Source: Sediminibacillus halophilus
GTDB taxonomy: Bacteria; Bacillota; Bacilli; Bacillales; Amphibacillaceae
Assembly: GCF_900103695.1 (NCBI RefSeq)
Contig: NZ_FNHF01000002.1
Coordinates: 62,001-126,000 of the forward strand
Reading direction: 5' to 3'
DNA: 64,000 nucleotides
Within the stretch, counting starts at the first letter, position 1, and the number at the start of each line of letters is the position of its first letter. This document shows positions 52,831 to 61,156 of the stretch, piece by piece. A program made the translations under genes and the position numbers. A model generated the notes under the pieces. That model was not told the origin of the DNA and made no database searches. It saw nothing but the letters and a program-made list of their open reading frames with translations.

Positions 52831-53271
52831 TTACCTCCATCCTAGAACTTCAACAGTCGCTTGCACAATCTCATCTCTCCAATAAATAGCCTGTCTGCGA
52901 CTTACATTAAGCTCTTGAGCTATTCCATCCCAAGTAAGCTTATGGCTCTTTCTCCAATAGCGCAGCTTAACTAACTCTTTATAGTCACTCGGCAAAGCGT
53001 TATAGACTTCCTCGATTGCACGGATCACTTGTTCTAAGTACTTTAGTTGCCTACTGGTAGTTAGTCGAGTAGCCAGCCGCTCTGTTGGATTACCTGGATG
53101 TCTAACCGAGTTAGCACCTTTTACAATGGTTTTATCTTTTGGATCCTCATCAAAGGGATACATTATTTCTTCTCTAAGAGAAGCTATCTCTCTTAGTGTT
53201 TGATGGTAGTTGTACCATTCGGATTCAGCATGTTTAAATGTTATTTTTTTTGGCTTATTGGCTGTCGTCAT
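52831..53271 (-). CDS. RinA/ArpU-like late transcription activator
   Basis: The protein has 146 residues. The C-terminal part, LPSDYKELVKLRYWRKSHKLTWDGIAQELNVSRRQAIYWRDEIV, is a sigma-70 region 4-like HTH as in RinA and ArpU regulators. These switch on packaging and structural genes. Position right before the late genes fits. AAGGGGG sets the ATG at 53271. Confidence 0.82.
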   Translation of the reverse strand: MTTANKPKKITFKHAESEWYNYHQTLREIASLREEIMYPFDEDPKDKTIVKGANSVRHPGNPTERLATRLTTSRQLKYLEQVIRAIEEVYNALPSDYKELVKLRYWRKSHKLTWDGIAQELNVSRRQAIYWRDEIVQATVEVLGWR

Positions 53272-53284
53272 CTTAATGTCCCCC

Positions 53285-53695
53285 TTATCTATTCCCGTCC
53301 GCAAAGTCTAAGCGGACCTTATACTTGATAGCGTTTATCTCTTCTCTTGTCGTATCTAATGCGTTCTGCCATCGTTTCCAGTTCCCAAATGCTTCTGCTT
53401 CCGCTTTCCTCAGATCAGTTACAGCTAGTTCCGCTTTAGCATCTTTGTACTTATCCGCTGCCAGGTAAGCTTCAGCATATGCCTGCTTCCTGGCAGCATA
53501 GATGGTTTTATATTGCTCGGCAAACTCGCCGGCAAGCTTTCCAATGAAGACCAATTGCTTTGATTTTAAATCGATTAACTGTACCTTTGACTCTTCCGGA
53601 ACCCGCTTAATGACTTTGTGGTACTTGATCACTTCTTTTACATATTCGTCTATCCAGTCTTTTTGAGACTTGCTGGAGCGGTCCAGTTCATTCAT
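53285..53695 (-). CDS. Conserved helical phage protein
   Basis: The 136-residue protein is almost wholly alpha-helical and charged (KTIYAARKQAYAEAYLAADKYKDAKAELA). Similar proteins precede RinA-like genes in Firmicutes phages; function unknown. It overlaps the neighbouring small gene by 8 bases. Confidence 0.65.
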   Translation of the reverse strand: MNELDRSSKSQKDWIDEYVKEVIKYHKVIKRVPEESKVQLIDLKSKQLVFIGKLAGEFAEQYKTIYAARKQAYAEAYLAADKYKDAKAELAVTDLRKAEAEAFGNWKRWQNALDTTREEINAIKYKVRLDFADGNR

Positions 53696-53813
53696 TCAGC
53701 CGCTCCTGGAATTGGATTAGTTCTTTATCGGTCATACGGTCAAAGGCTTGTTTATTCCATCCGCTTCTCCATGCTAGTTCTTCAATGAGCTGCAACCGCT
53801 CTTGATCTGTCAT
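53688..53813 (-). CDS. Small BH0509-like phage protein
   Basis: The 41-residue protein (MTDQERLQLIEELAWRSG start, FDRMTDKELIQFQERL) has the layout of BH0509-type small proteins. GGAGGG before the ATG at 53813 sets the start; the longer frame is not supported. Confidence 0.65.
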   Translation of the reverse strand: MTDQERLQLIEELAWRSGWNKQAFDRMTDKELIQFQERLNE

Positions 53814-53871
53814 CCAATCCCTCCGTTTATGTGTCGAAGTTTCTTCGAAATGCGCACTAACTATAGTTTGT

Positions 53872-54639
53872 CTAAAAGCTCCAAGTTGCAAAATGTGCTT
53901 CTCGATAAGGCTTTGTCGTTACAGTCCAAACATCTCTCTTATTCCTCATATCTCGAATCGCTCTGAAAGATTCATTGCCATGTTTACCATCAAATGAACC
54001 TCTTGGTCTATCTGCTCTTCTTTGTTGATGTGGTGGACCAAATGAACTAATCGAACCTCTTATATCTTGCGTACCATAAATCGCTGGTTCCTTAATTGCC
54101 ACATGATCGTAATAATACTTCGGTGATTTGCTCAACAAGAAGATAAACTCGTGTGATCTTGTTGGCCTGTCCGTAACACTTTCAGGCATTGCATTAGGTT
54201 TGTTCCATACTATGTCTGACCTTAAATACCAACCATCTTCCTGTAACGCAAAAGCTACTCTCCAAGGAATACCTATTAAATCTTTGGGCTTAAAACCTTC
54301 AAACTTAACTTTTGATTGAACACTATTAGGATCAGGTACATAAGTGTGTTTTTGTCTATTTTTTTGTTTCCAAGCACCCTTACCACTCCCGGCATAAGAA
54401 TCACCAAGATTAAGCCAAACAGTTCCATCATCTTTTAGAACTCTTTTTACCTCTCGAAATAAGATCACTAAATTTTGAATGTACTCATTAACAGTGGTCT
54501 CCAACCCAAATTGGCCATCCACACCATAATCCCTTAATCCATAGTAAGGTGGACTAGTTACAACTGTATTAACAAAATTGTCAGGGAAATTATTTAGCAC
54601 TTCGATACAGTTACCTTGAATTATGTTGTTCAGTTTCAT
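53872..54639 (-). pseudogene. DNA methyltransferase lacking its SAM-binding C-terminus
   Basis: The protein has 255 residues. The catalytic motif IV TSPPYYGLRDYG is present near residue 30, as in beta-class N4-cytosine/N6-adenine methyltransferases. These need a C-terminal DPF.GSGTT motif for SAM, after the HFAT segment. Here the frame stops at HFATWSF, and no other frame downstream restores the motif. It seems truncated and probably inactive. Ribosome site and start are normal. Confidence 0.75.
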
Positions 54640-54673
54640 GATCTACCTCCCCCTCAGCACGATGAATTTTGAG

Positions 54674-54802
54674 TCAACTCCGATTAAACTCCCTCAACCT
54701 ATCCAGTAACGCCTCATCCTCCATCCTGGCCAGCTCGCTGTATGTAGCCGCGGTGTGTCCGACCAGGATGGTGATGATTACTTGCCTTTGTTGTGCGTTC
54801 AT
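54674..54802 (-). CDS. Small BH0509-like phage protein
   Basis: This 42-residue protein contains RQVIITILVGHTAATYSELARM and EALLDRLREF, a layout like the small protein at 53.7 kb. It fills the gap between two clear genes on the same strand. It starts 4 bases after the stop of the preceding gene. Confidence 0.6.
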   Translation of the reverse strand: MNAQQRQVIITILVGHTAATYSELARMEDEALLDRLREFNRS

Positions 54803-54805
54803 ATA

Positions 54806-55096
54806 TCAAAAACCGCCTGTCGAAAGCGCAATAAACGGTTCACCTTCCCAATACATTTCAACAATCTCTTTTACTGTGATTAACTCTTGACTGTCTTCGC
54901 TTTTACGAATCTTTGCATCCATTGGAACAATTTCCACCAAGTCATAGTCGTATAATTCATCGTCTTTGATTCCGGTTAGATTCTGATAAAACTCCTTAGC
55001 TTCTTCTTGTGTATAAGCTGCTACGGCATCACTTTCGCAAAGTTGAAAAACCTTTACATCCTTCAATCCTTTTTGTTCAGCAATTTTCAATCCCAT
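54806..55096 (-). CDS. Hypothetical phage protein
   Basis: The acidic protein has 96 residues with DAVAAYTQEEAKEFYQNLTGI and TVKEIVEMYWEGEPFI. GGGAGG precedes the ATG. No family is recognised, but similar short acidic proteins occur in Bacillus phage early regions. Confidence 0.65.
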   Translation of the reverse strand: MGLKIAEQKGLKDVKVFQLCESDAVAAYTQEEAKEFYQNLTGIKDDELYDYDLVEIVPMDAKIRKSEDSQELITVKEIVEMYWEGEPFIALSTGGF

Positions 55097-55113
55097 TTTA
55101 GATAACCTCCCGT

Positions 55114-55224
55114 TTATTTTTTGATTTTCTTTCCGTTCACTTGTTCCATCAGCCGCTCCAAGGATTGCTCTGCATTTCTCTTAGCGTTTCTTCTGAGTGT
55201 TTTAGCAGACTTCTTTTTACCCAT
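55114..55224 (-). CDS. Small lysine-rich phage protein
   Basis: This 36-residue, very basic frame begins MGKKKSAKTLRRNAKRNAE. GGAGGG stands 7 bases before the ATG at 55224, and another ATG at 55230 is too close to it. Function unknown; nucleic acid binding is possible from charge. Confidence 0.55.
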   Translation of the reverse strand: MGKKKSAKTLRRNAKRNAEQSLERLMEQVNGKKIKK

Positions 55225-55301
55225 CTTCATCCCTCCTATATATTTCCATTTATAAGAACATCCGTTCGTGTTATACTTAAAAATAAAAAGGTGGTGTTAC
55301 C

Positions 55302-55703
55302 ATGAACCCTATAATTGAACGAACAATTTACAGCTTTATCCTACTTCCTTATGTCTTGAAGATATTTAAGCGAGATAGGCACCAGTTTTATAATTCCTCT
55401 TCTAAAGTGAAATGGATCTACTTAGATATGCTTGATGCTTCCATCGAAACTGTCCAGGAGGATTACAATGCCGTCCGGCAACAAGTATTCGCTAAGTACC
55501 ATTTGAACGTTAAGTATGTTGGCAAGGAAGATGATATGGTTCAGTACAAGTGGACTCACAAAAATGAATCAGGAGTAATTTGGATTTCATCCGCTGAATT
55601 ACGCGAGAAAACCAAACGATTAATGAGTGATTATCTTTATGGTCCACTTGCTGTTGAGGTAACTCCTTCCGGTAAACCATGGCCACCCTTAGATGATGAA
55701 TAG
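55302..55703 (+). CDS. Rightward hypothetical phage protein
   Basis: The protein has 133 residues, with a C-terminal YLYGPLAVEVTPSGKPWPPLDDE. It is the only clear rightward gene between 26.6 and 64 kb, so it must have its own promoter; TATACT at about 55271 could be its -10. AAAGGTGGTG precedes the ATG. Function unknown. Confidence 0.65.
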   Translation: MNPIIERTIYSFILLPYVLKIFKRDRHQFYNSSSKVKWIYLDMLDASIETVQEDYNAVRQQVFAKYHLNVKYVGKEDDMVQYKWTHKNESGVIWISSAELREKTKRLMSDYLYGPLAVEVTPSGKPWPPLDDE

Positions 55704-55732
55704 GCAAGTTTTAGCCCTTTTTCACTTATAAA

Positions 55733-55945
55733 TCATAAAACACCCGTCTGGACTTGTTTGACTTTGATTGTCCGACAGCTCTCACTCGCATACTCAACTG
55801 TTAAATCACTAATGCTGAGTCTTTCCATTGGCGTGCCATCTGCAGCATGAAAGTGACCCATTTTGTATAGTGCGCTTTCCATCTTTCTCCTGTTTTCAGC
55901 GGCCTTTTGATTCCTTTTTTGTTCGTTTACTGATATTACATTCAT
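55733..55945 (-). CDS. Hypothetical phage protein
   Basis: The protein has 70 residues (RNQKAAENRRKMESALYKMGHF; SISDLTVEYASESCR). A near-perfect AAAAGGAGG precedes the ATG. It converges on the rightward gene. No family recognised. Confidence 0.62.
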   Translation of the reverse strand: MNVISVNEQKRNQKAAENRRKMESALYKMGHFHAADGTPMERLSISDLTVEYASESCRTIKVKQVQTGVL

Positions 55946-55960
55946 ATAGAATCCTCCTTT

Positions 55961-56740
55961 TCAATTATCAAAAGAAACAACGGAGACTTCTAGTAATTCT
56001 AGTTTTTCTCGATTATCGTTTATCCGATCCAAACCCTTCTGACAGAATTCTTTATCCAGCTCGAAACCTATCCAATTGCGCCCCGTGTTATCTGCGGCAA
56101 CGGCTGTAGTACAAGATCCCATGCAATTATCTAAAACAACATCCCCTGGGTTGGAGTAAGTTTTGATTAAGTACTCAAATAATGCCAAAGGTTTTTGTGT
56201 TGGATGAAAGGTCCCGCTTTCTCGAGGTATATCTAAAACCGATTTCGGATAATTCGTGTGAGTTGTTGTGTACTCTTTCATCAAGCTAGGATCATTTTCT
56301 TTAAAAACCCCGGCGACTCTTTTCCTTCGACTTTTCCTTACTTTAACCAATGGAACAATCCCTTGAGGATGATAGGTCGGCAGCTTTTTATAAAAGATAC
56401 ATATATTTTCATGATTCTTTAAAGGCATACGCTTTGCGTTCTGAAAACCTGTTGTATGTCTGCCTTTTTTCCACACCCACTCGTATCGGAACCAACTCAG
56501 ATTGCTAGAAACCAGTCTACTGGTGAATGGTTGGCTAGCCGTCAGTACAATAGCTCCGTGGTCCTTAATAATCCGCTTGTACTGCTTCCATAATTCATCG
56601 AATGGGATAATCTCATCCCATTTACATTGGGTTGTACCATAAGGAAGATCACAGAGAATCATATCGATAGAATTGTCGTCAATCCTCTTCATACCTTGGA
56701 TACATTCGTTGTTGTAGATTGTGTTTTTTTCTAAAGTCAT
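55961..56740 (-). CDS. DNA methyltransferase (beta-class N6-adenine/N4-cytosine)
   Basis: The protein has 259 residues. Motif IV DLPYGTT is near residue 34 (usual DPPY, here DLPY) and motif I VVLDNCMGSCTTAVAA near residue 210, so the order IV-I is that of the beta class. Both are present, unlike in the truncated relative 1.3 kb away. Its target is unknown; it may protect phage DNA from restriction. GAGAGGGG precedes the ATG. A LexA-type site lies 40 bases upstream. Confidence 0.85.
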   Translation of the reverse strand: MTLEKNTIYNNECIQGMKRIDDNSIDMILCDLPYGTTQCKWDEIIPFDELWKQYKRIIKDHGAIVLTASQPFTSRLVSSNLSWFRYEWVWKKGRHTTGFQNAKRMPLKNHENICIFYKKLPTYHPQGIVPLVKVRKSRRKRVAGVFKENDPSLMKEYTTTHTNYPKSVLDIPRESGTFHPTQKPLALFEYLIKTYSNPGDVVLDNCMGSCTTAVAADNTGRNWIGFELDKEFCQKGLDRINDNREKLELLEVSVVSFDN

Positions 56741-56777
56741 TTCTTTTCCCCTCTCAAATATGGTAATATTGCCAAGG

Positions 56778-56791
56778 GGAACATATGTTCC
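56778..56791. promoter_or_regulatory. LexA/SOS-box-like palindrome
   Basis: GGAACATATGTTCC is a perfect 14-bp palindrome. Its core GAACATATGTTC matches the Bacillus SOS box pattern GAAC-N4-GTTC. It lies upstream of the methyltransferase gene. Confidence 0.55.
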
Positions 56792-56803
56792 TATATGCTA
56801 TAG

Positions 56804-56828
56804 AGGCTTGGAAAAAAGCCTCTTTCCT
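56804..56828 (-). terminator. Possible terminator after the dUTPase gene
   Basis: AGAGGCTT pairs with AAGCCTCT around a T-rich loop. No strong T-run follows, so it may be only a hairpin. Confidence 0.4.
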
Positions 56829-56880
56829 AATCTACAAAGACTTTTTCTCGTACAGATTGCTTATGGATTTATTACCTCCG

Positions 56881-57429
56881 TTAATATCCAATCTCCTGAC
56901 GCTTAAAGTTTTCAGCATTTTTCTCTTCATAGGCTTTGATTACTTCTTCTTCAGAAAATCCCAGCTGTCCACCTAATTCAAGATAAGCAGTGAAACCGAA
57001 TAACCAATTTGTTTTATATTCACCCATCATATTGTCATGATAGTTCCACCAAGCATTGGTTAAGCGGCGATTGATGACAGCAAATTTAGTCATAAGGTCG
57101 CCGTGCCCGTTTAACACAAAGTCGCCGTCCCAATTGATTCCGATCTTATTGCCGAGGGAAAGATTGAAATGCAGTCCATCGATATATTCTTCTAAAGTTG
57201 GATTCACATAACGAAATCCTTTTTCCTCGTCTAAGTATCTTTTGTTTTTTCGTGGTAATCTGTTATGGCTCCAATGTTTAAAGAAACGCGCTTCGTTTGC
57301 CAACTCCGCTACTTCTACCTGGAGAGCGAATATCGTATTCAGTGTCAAGTCCTGCCCGCGCAATCCTTTCTTTTCGATGATGTAGTTATCTAGTTTTTGC
57401 TGCAGCTCCGCTAATCTTTTAAAATTCAT
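56881..57429 (-). CDS. Dimeric dUTPase-like protein
   Basis: The protein has 182 residues. The metal-binding helix EVAELANE (residues 39-46) and the later EYIDGLHF (ExxD) are the two acidic motifs of the dimeric dUTPase/MazG-like family. It would keep uracil out of phage DNA. GGGGAG precedes the ATG. It overlaps no other gene and follows the cytosine methyltransferase. Confidence 0.85.
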   Translation of the reverse strand: MNFKRLAELQQKLDNYIIEKKGLRGQDLTLNTIFALQVEVAELANEARFFKHWSHNRLPRKNKRYLDEEKGFRYVNPTLEEYIDGLHFNLSLGNKIGINWDGDFVLNGHGDLMTKFAVINRRLTNAWWNYHDNMMGEYKTNWLFGFTAYLELGGQLGFSEEEVIKAYEEKNAENFKRQEIGY

Positions 57430-57441
57430 TCAGCTTCTCCC

Positions 57442-58842
57442 CTAACTTGTAATAGCAGCTTTATATTCATATTTCTTGACGCACATTTCCGGTAAATTAG
57501 CTCTGACAAGAGCTTCAGCAAACGGTGGTGGTACCGAATTGCCGCACCTAGCAACTTGCTGGCTTTTCGGGTATCTATTGCCTTCATAATCACGGCCAAT
57601 GATGTATTCATTTGGAAACCCTTGCGCTTTAAATAGCTCATGTGGCTGTAGCATCCTCATGCCGATATCGACAATCTTGTAATCTTGATCAGCAATTGTT
57701 ACCAGTCCAAAACGGTCTTTTGTGGAAATAGTATGCAACGGTTCATCTAATGATTGGCCAACGCCTTGCCCGTAATATTTGATTAAAAACGCCGACACAA
57801 GAGCATGATGGTCTTTAACTGTAATGGTATGCAGCGGTTCTTTCATACTGATGCCGGAACCCTTATAGTTACCACCATAATGTTTGGCCAAGAACGCTGT
57901 TACTAAACCGAATCTATTAGCAGTAGGTATGGTGGCAACTGGTTCATCCAAACTACTTGCCCTTGTTTCCTTACCTTGGTGAGTATAATAATGCTGAATA
58001 AAGCAAGCCTTGTTTTCCACAATGTACGGGTTATTTGATTCAATTACATACTTTTGGAGTCCTCGGCTTATTCTAAGTAATGTATTTTCTTTAAGTGGCT
58101 GTTTTCTGGTAAATATGCTCGGCGCTGGCAAAGACCAGTCTATAATTTCCCCAGCTGTACGGTATGGCTTCTTTAACCCCATCTGGACATTTATTTCGCT
58201 AGGATCCCCGTGCGTTGGTTCCGGCCATTCAATTGGCTTGCCATCACATCTGGCAATAAGGAAAAGCCGTTTTCTCGTCGTTGGAGCTCCGTAATCGCAA
58301 GCTTGCAATTCCCTCGTATCTACTTCATATCCAAGTGCTTCTAGTGATTTGCGGAACGACCGAAAAGTCATTCCTTTTCTCTCAGGATCCGGAACCCAAT
58401 CGCCCTTGTCGTTCTTTTTTAGTGGACCCCAGGTTTTGAATTCTTCCACGTTTTCCAACATGATCACTCTGGGCCGTACAGAGATTGCCCAATCTATAGC
58501 TATCCAAGCAAGTCCTCTTATCTTTTGGCTGACAGGCTTTCCGCCTTTGGCTTTGGAGAAATGCTTGCAATCCGGCGATAACCAACATAGACCGACTTTG
58601 CGCCCTTTCGTTACTTCTTTCGGGTCAATGTCCCAAACACTCTCGCAGTAATGCTCTGTTTCGGGGTGGTTCGCTTTGTGCATAGCTATGGCAGCTGGAT
58701 CATGGTTGATGGCTACATCTACATTCAATCCTGTCGCCAATTCAATTCCGGTGCTTGCTCCTCCTCCGCCAGCAAAATTATCCACGATAATTTCTCTAAA
58801 CAAATCTAATTGGAGCTTGATGTTGATTCCTCCCCTCTCCAC
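57442..58842 (-). CDS. DNA C5-cytosine methyltransferase
   Basis: The protein has 466 residues. Motif I DNFAGGGGASTGIELA, the catalytic motif LSPDCKHFS (Cys92; usually PC, here DC), ENV near residue 150, and the C-terminal CGNSVPPPFAEAL are all present. The middle target-recognition part has two YG.G repeats. GTG at 58842 has a weak ribosome site, while GGGGAGG points to an ATC 7 bases on, so the exact start is open. It overlaps the LexA-like gene. Confidence 0.88.
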   Translation of the reverse strand: MERGGINIKLQLDLFREIIVDNFAGGGGASTGIELATGLNVDVAINHDPAAIAMHKANHPETEHYCESVWDIDPKEVTKGRKVGLCWLSPDCKHFSKAKGGKPVSQKIRGLAWIAIDWAISVRPRVIMLENVEEFKTWGPLKKNDKGDWVPDPERKGMTFRSFRKSLEALGYEVDTRELQACDYGAPTTRKRLFLIARCDGKPIEWPEPTHGDPSEINVQMGLKKPYRTAGEIIDWSLPAPSIFTRKQPLKENTLLRISRGLQKYVIESNNPYIVENKACFIQHYYTHQGKETRASSLDEPVATIPTANRFGLVTAFLAKHYGGNYKGSGISMKEPLHTITVKDHHALVSAFLIKYYGQGVGQSLDEPLHTISTKDRFGLVTIADQDYKIVDIGMRMLQPHELFKAQGFPNEYIIGRDYEGNRYPKSQQVARCGNSVPPPFAEALVRANLPEMCVKKYEYKAAITS

Positions 58843-59174
58843 TCTTTGATATCATCCAACGTTGCCCGCTTAACTAGAAATGGCTCACCATGGATGAAGA
58901 TAATGTCTGTCGTATCGTCATCTAGTTGTTTTAATTGTTCTAAGACATTAGCGGCTGGACCGGATCCACTTACCACCCGTATAGCTCGGGGAGAATGGCT
59001 CCGCTTTTCAATAAATCCGAATTCCTCCAGCTCGTTCAGGTGCCGATGTACCGAAGATGTGGAAGTTAGTCCTACATGGTCCGCTATCTCTTGAACGGTT
59101 GGGGCATAACCTCTTTCCCTCGTTGATTCTTTGATGTATTCCAAAATTTCTTTTTTTCTATGTCCGTGCTTCAT
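58806..59174 (-). CDS. LexA-type winged-helix regulator without peptidase domain
   Basis: The protein has 122 residues. Residues 1-65 match the LexA DNA-binding domain: KKEILEYIKESTRERGYAPTVQEIADHVGL and SSVHRHLNELEEFGFIEK. The Ala-Gly cleavage site and the Ser/Lys protease domain of full LexA are absent, and only about 45 residues follow. It cannot self-cleave, so it would not respond to RecA in the usual way. AGGAGGTAAATC precedes the ATG. Confidence 0.85.
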   Translation of the reverse strand: MKHGHRKKEILEYIKESTRERGYAPTVQEIADHVGLTSTSSVHRHLNELEEFGFIEKRSHSPRAIRVVSGSGPAANVLEQLKQLDDDTTDIIFIHGEPFLVKRATLDDIKEWRGEESTSSSN

Positions 59175-59188
59175 GATTTACCTCCTGG

Positions 59189-59602
59189 TCAGAAGGGAAG
59201 ATCATCGTCTGATATGTCGATTGGCTCCCCTGTGTTTTCTTGTGGCGCAGTTTCTTGTCCGGATCCGCTGCTGTTATTTTTGCTTTTGCTTTCCAGAAAC
59301 TGAATGCTTTCGGCAAGTACTTCCGTTACAAACACCCGCTTGCCGTCCTGTCCTTCAAAGTTTCTCGTTTGTAAGCGGCCATCTACACCAATAAGAGAAC
59401 CTTTGTTCATGTATTGAGCCAAGTTTTCAGCGGCTTTCCGCCATACCACGCAATTAATGAAATCCGCTTCCCGTTCGCCTTGGTTATTGGAGAACGGCCT
59501 GTTGACTGCGATGGTAAAGTTGGAAACCGCCACACCATTAGGCGTGTATCTCATTTCAGGTGTTTTAGTTAATCTGCCAACCAGTACAACTCGATTTAAC
59601 AT
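59189..59602 (-). CDS. ssb: Single-stranded DNA-binding protein
   Basis: The protein has 137 residues. The OB-fold core [30 protein letters not shown] and [21 protein letters not shown] is followed by a disordered linker and the acidic tip DISDDDLPF, which binds partner proteins. It acts in phage replication. GAGGGG precedes the ATG. Confidence 0.94.
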   Translation of the reverse strand: MLNRVVLVGRLTKTPEMRYTPNGVAVSNFTIAVNRPFSNNQGEREADFINCVVWRKAAENLAQYMNKGSLIGVDGRLQTRNFEGQDGKRVFVTEVLAESIQFLESKSKNNSSGSGQETAPQENTGEPIDISDDDLPF

Positions 59603-59610
59603 CTAACCCC

Positions 59611-59730
59611 TCATTTCTGTGTAAAGATGATATAGGTGAACTTCTTGGGCTTGCTGAAGAACGTTTCGACCACTTGGCCTTTTGTTCCATCCGGCAGCTT
59701 TTTATATGATTCTTTCACGTAGATTTTCAT
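59611..59730 (-). CDS. Small hypothetical phage protein
   Basis: This 39-residue protein (MKIYVKESYKKLPDGTKGQ start) has an ATG overlapping the HNH stop as ATGA, so it is translationally coupled. Its stop is just before ssb. Function unknown. Confidence 0.6.
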   Translation of the reverse strand: MKIYVKESYKKLPDGTKGQVVETFFSKPKKFTYIIFTQK

Positions 59731-60134
59731 AGTTTGCTAGCCTTCAATTCTTCCGATTCCATGAAAGTCTCAAACTTCCGGTTGTCCGGTGCATCAATGA
59801 GGCCCTGTTTCCAGCAGTCGTATTTATCAAAGTAGTAATAAGGCCCGAACCGTTTAATTGCTTCTTGCCGTAAATCTTCCGCTGCTTCCGGATGTTCATG
59901 CACATAGCGATGACAGCCTTCGCAAAGCGGTGCTCCATTCCTTGGATTGTTTCTGCCGCCTTGTGAGCGAAACTTTCGATGGTGGTAGCTGACACAAGGA
60001 TTCATGCACACCACACAAGTCTCGCCGTAAATACGGTCGATTTCTTTCCGCTGCTTTTTGGTGAATTCAGTCCGCCTGGCCAAGGTCGGTTTTTTGTAGG
60101 TGTATAACTGATCTGCTTTGCTATAGGGATTCAC
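59727..60134 (-). CDS. HNH nuclease-like protein (replication region)
   Basis: The protein has 135 residues. CVVCMN, then YHHRKFRSQGGRNNPRNGAPLCEGCHRYVHEH give zinc ligands and the HH..N..H core. Such proteins lie near replication genes in Firmicutes phages. AGGAGG before the GTG start. It overlaps the small gene downstream. Confidence 0.82.
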   Translation of the reverse strand: MNPYSKADQLYTYKKPTLARRTEFTKKQRKEIDRIYGETCVVCMNPCVSYHHRKFRSQGGRNNPRNGAPLCEGCHRYVHEHPEAAEDLRQEAIKRFGPYYYFDKYDCWKQGLIDAPDNRKFETFMESEELKASKL

Positions 60135-60147
60135 TGCTCCAAACCTC

Positions 60148-61089
60148 CTATCCGTTCGTTTGCTCTTGTTGCGCCAAGTAATTTCTCACCAACTCTTTGG
60201 TGTCCTCGACCTCTACTTCTTCTGTTCCTGGATCCGCAGGACTTTTCTTTTCGGCTTTTTGTTGTTCAAACCAATCCGGAACAATCTCTTGTTTAGGAGG
60301 TCGATAGTAAGGCTTGCTATTGGCTTTTTTGTTTTTGAACTCTACTTCTTCGGCTTCAACTTGCTCCAAAGTTTTGATGTTTTTATCTGACCAGTTTTGC
60401 AATATACCTTTGGCATAGCCCCAAGAGCGTTTACTTTGATCTAATGCCTTCGTTAGTGCGAGCAATACCATTTCCTCACCCATGTCCTCAATCCAGGCCA
60501 GTATTTCTTCGGTAATATACGGGGAAGCAACTCCGAAATTATCTAAGTAAAATCGAATAGCGTCAGTTGGAGCAGCTGCATGGTTATTTGTTATTGTTAT
60601 TTCTTTTTCTTGTTCTTCTTCTTTTTCTTCTTCTTCTTCTTTTTCTTGTCCACTTGTCGTCCACGAGTCGTGTAACGATTCGTAAAACAGAGCCTTTACA
60701 CTTTCGTTAGGAATTTGTTCTGCCACAATGGAAATAAAAGAAGAGTCTTTAACCTCTGGCAATTCTTTTTTAACGCAATCCATTACAGGTTTTCCGCCTC
60801 GATTGAGGTTGTATTTGCCCCAATTTTTAATGACGATCTCCCTGGTATCCTCGTTATACAAAATCAGTTTATGGTGATTGATGAACCGATCAAATAGAGC
60901 TTTAACTGATTCCATGGAATATCCCAGTTCAAAAGCAACACGCTTCTTGGTAATCGTGTAAATCCCTATCTGTGTTGTACTGGGATTGGTCAGAAGATAA
61001 AGAAAAAATAGCTTGTCTTCTGGTGTCATTTCTTCTGTCACATTGGCGTCTAACCAAAAATCCGTATAAACAGGTCTAAACTTAGCCAC
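60148..61089 (-). CDS. DnaD-like replication initiation protein
   Basis: The protein has 313 residues. The N-terminal 120 are a winged-helix (TPEDKLFFLYLLTNPSTTQIGIY). A run of Glu and Lys links to a DnaD-type helical domain, RFYLDNFGVASPYITEEILAWIEDMG with WGYAKGILQNW. These load the helicase at the phage origin, often within this gene. The GTG start follows AGGAGGGAA. Confidence 0.86.
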   Translation of the reverse strand: MAKFRPVYTDFWLDANVTEEMTPEDKLFFLYLLTNPSTTQIGIYTITKKRVAFELGYSMESVKALFDRFINHHKLILYNEDTREIVIKNWGKYNLNRGGKPVMDCVKKELPEVKDSSFISIVAEQIPNESVKALFYESLHDSWTTSGQEKEEEEEKEEEQEKEITITNNHAAAPTDAIRFYLDNFGVASPYITEEILAWIEDMGEEMVLLALTKALDQSKRSWGYAKGILQNWSDKNIKTLEQVEAEEVEFKNKKANSKPYYRPPKQEIVPDWFEQQKAEKKSPADPGTEEVEVEDTKELVRNYLAQQEQTNG

Positions 61090-61156
61090 TGTTTTCCCTC
61101 CTGTTAGTTGTGGTATAATGCTATTAATTGCTGGAGAAAGGGCTGATGGTGGTGCA

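Noticed and set aside
54669-54890. Rightward open frame of 73 codons
   Set aside because: It is antisense to two well-supported leftward genes and lacks a ribosome site.
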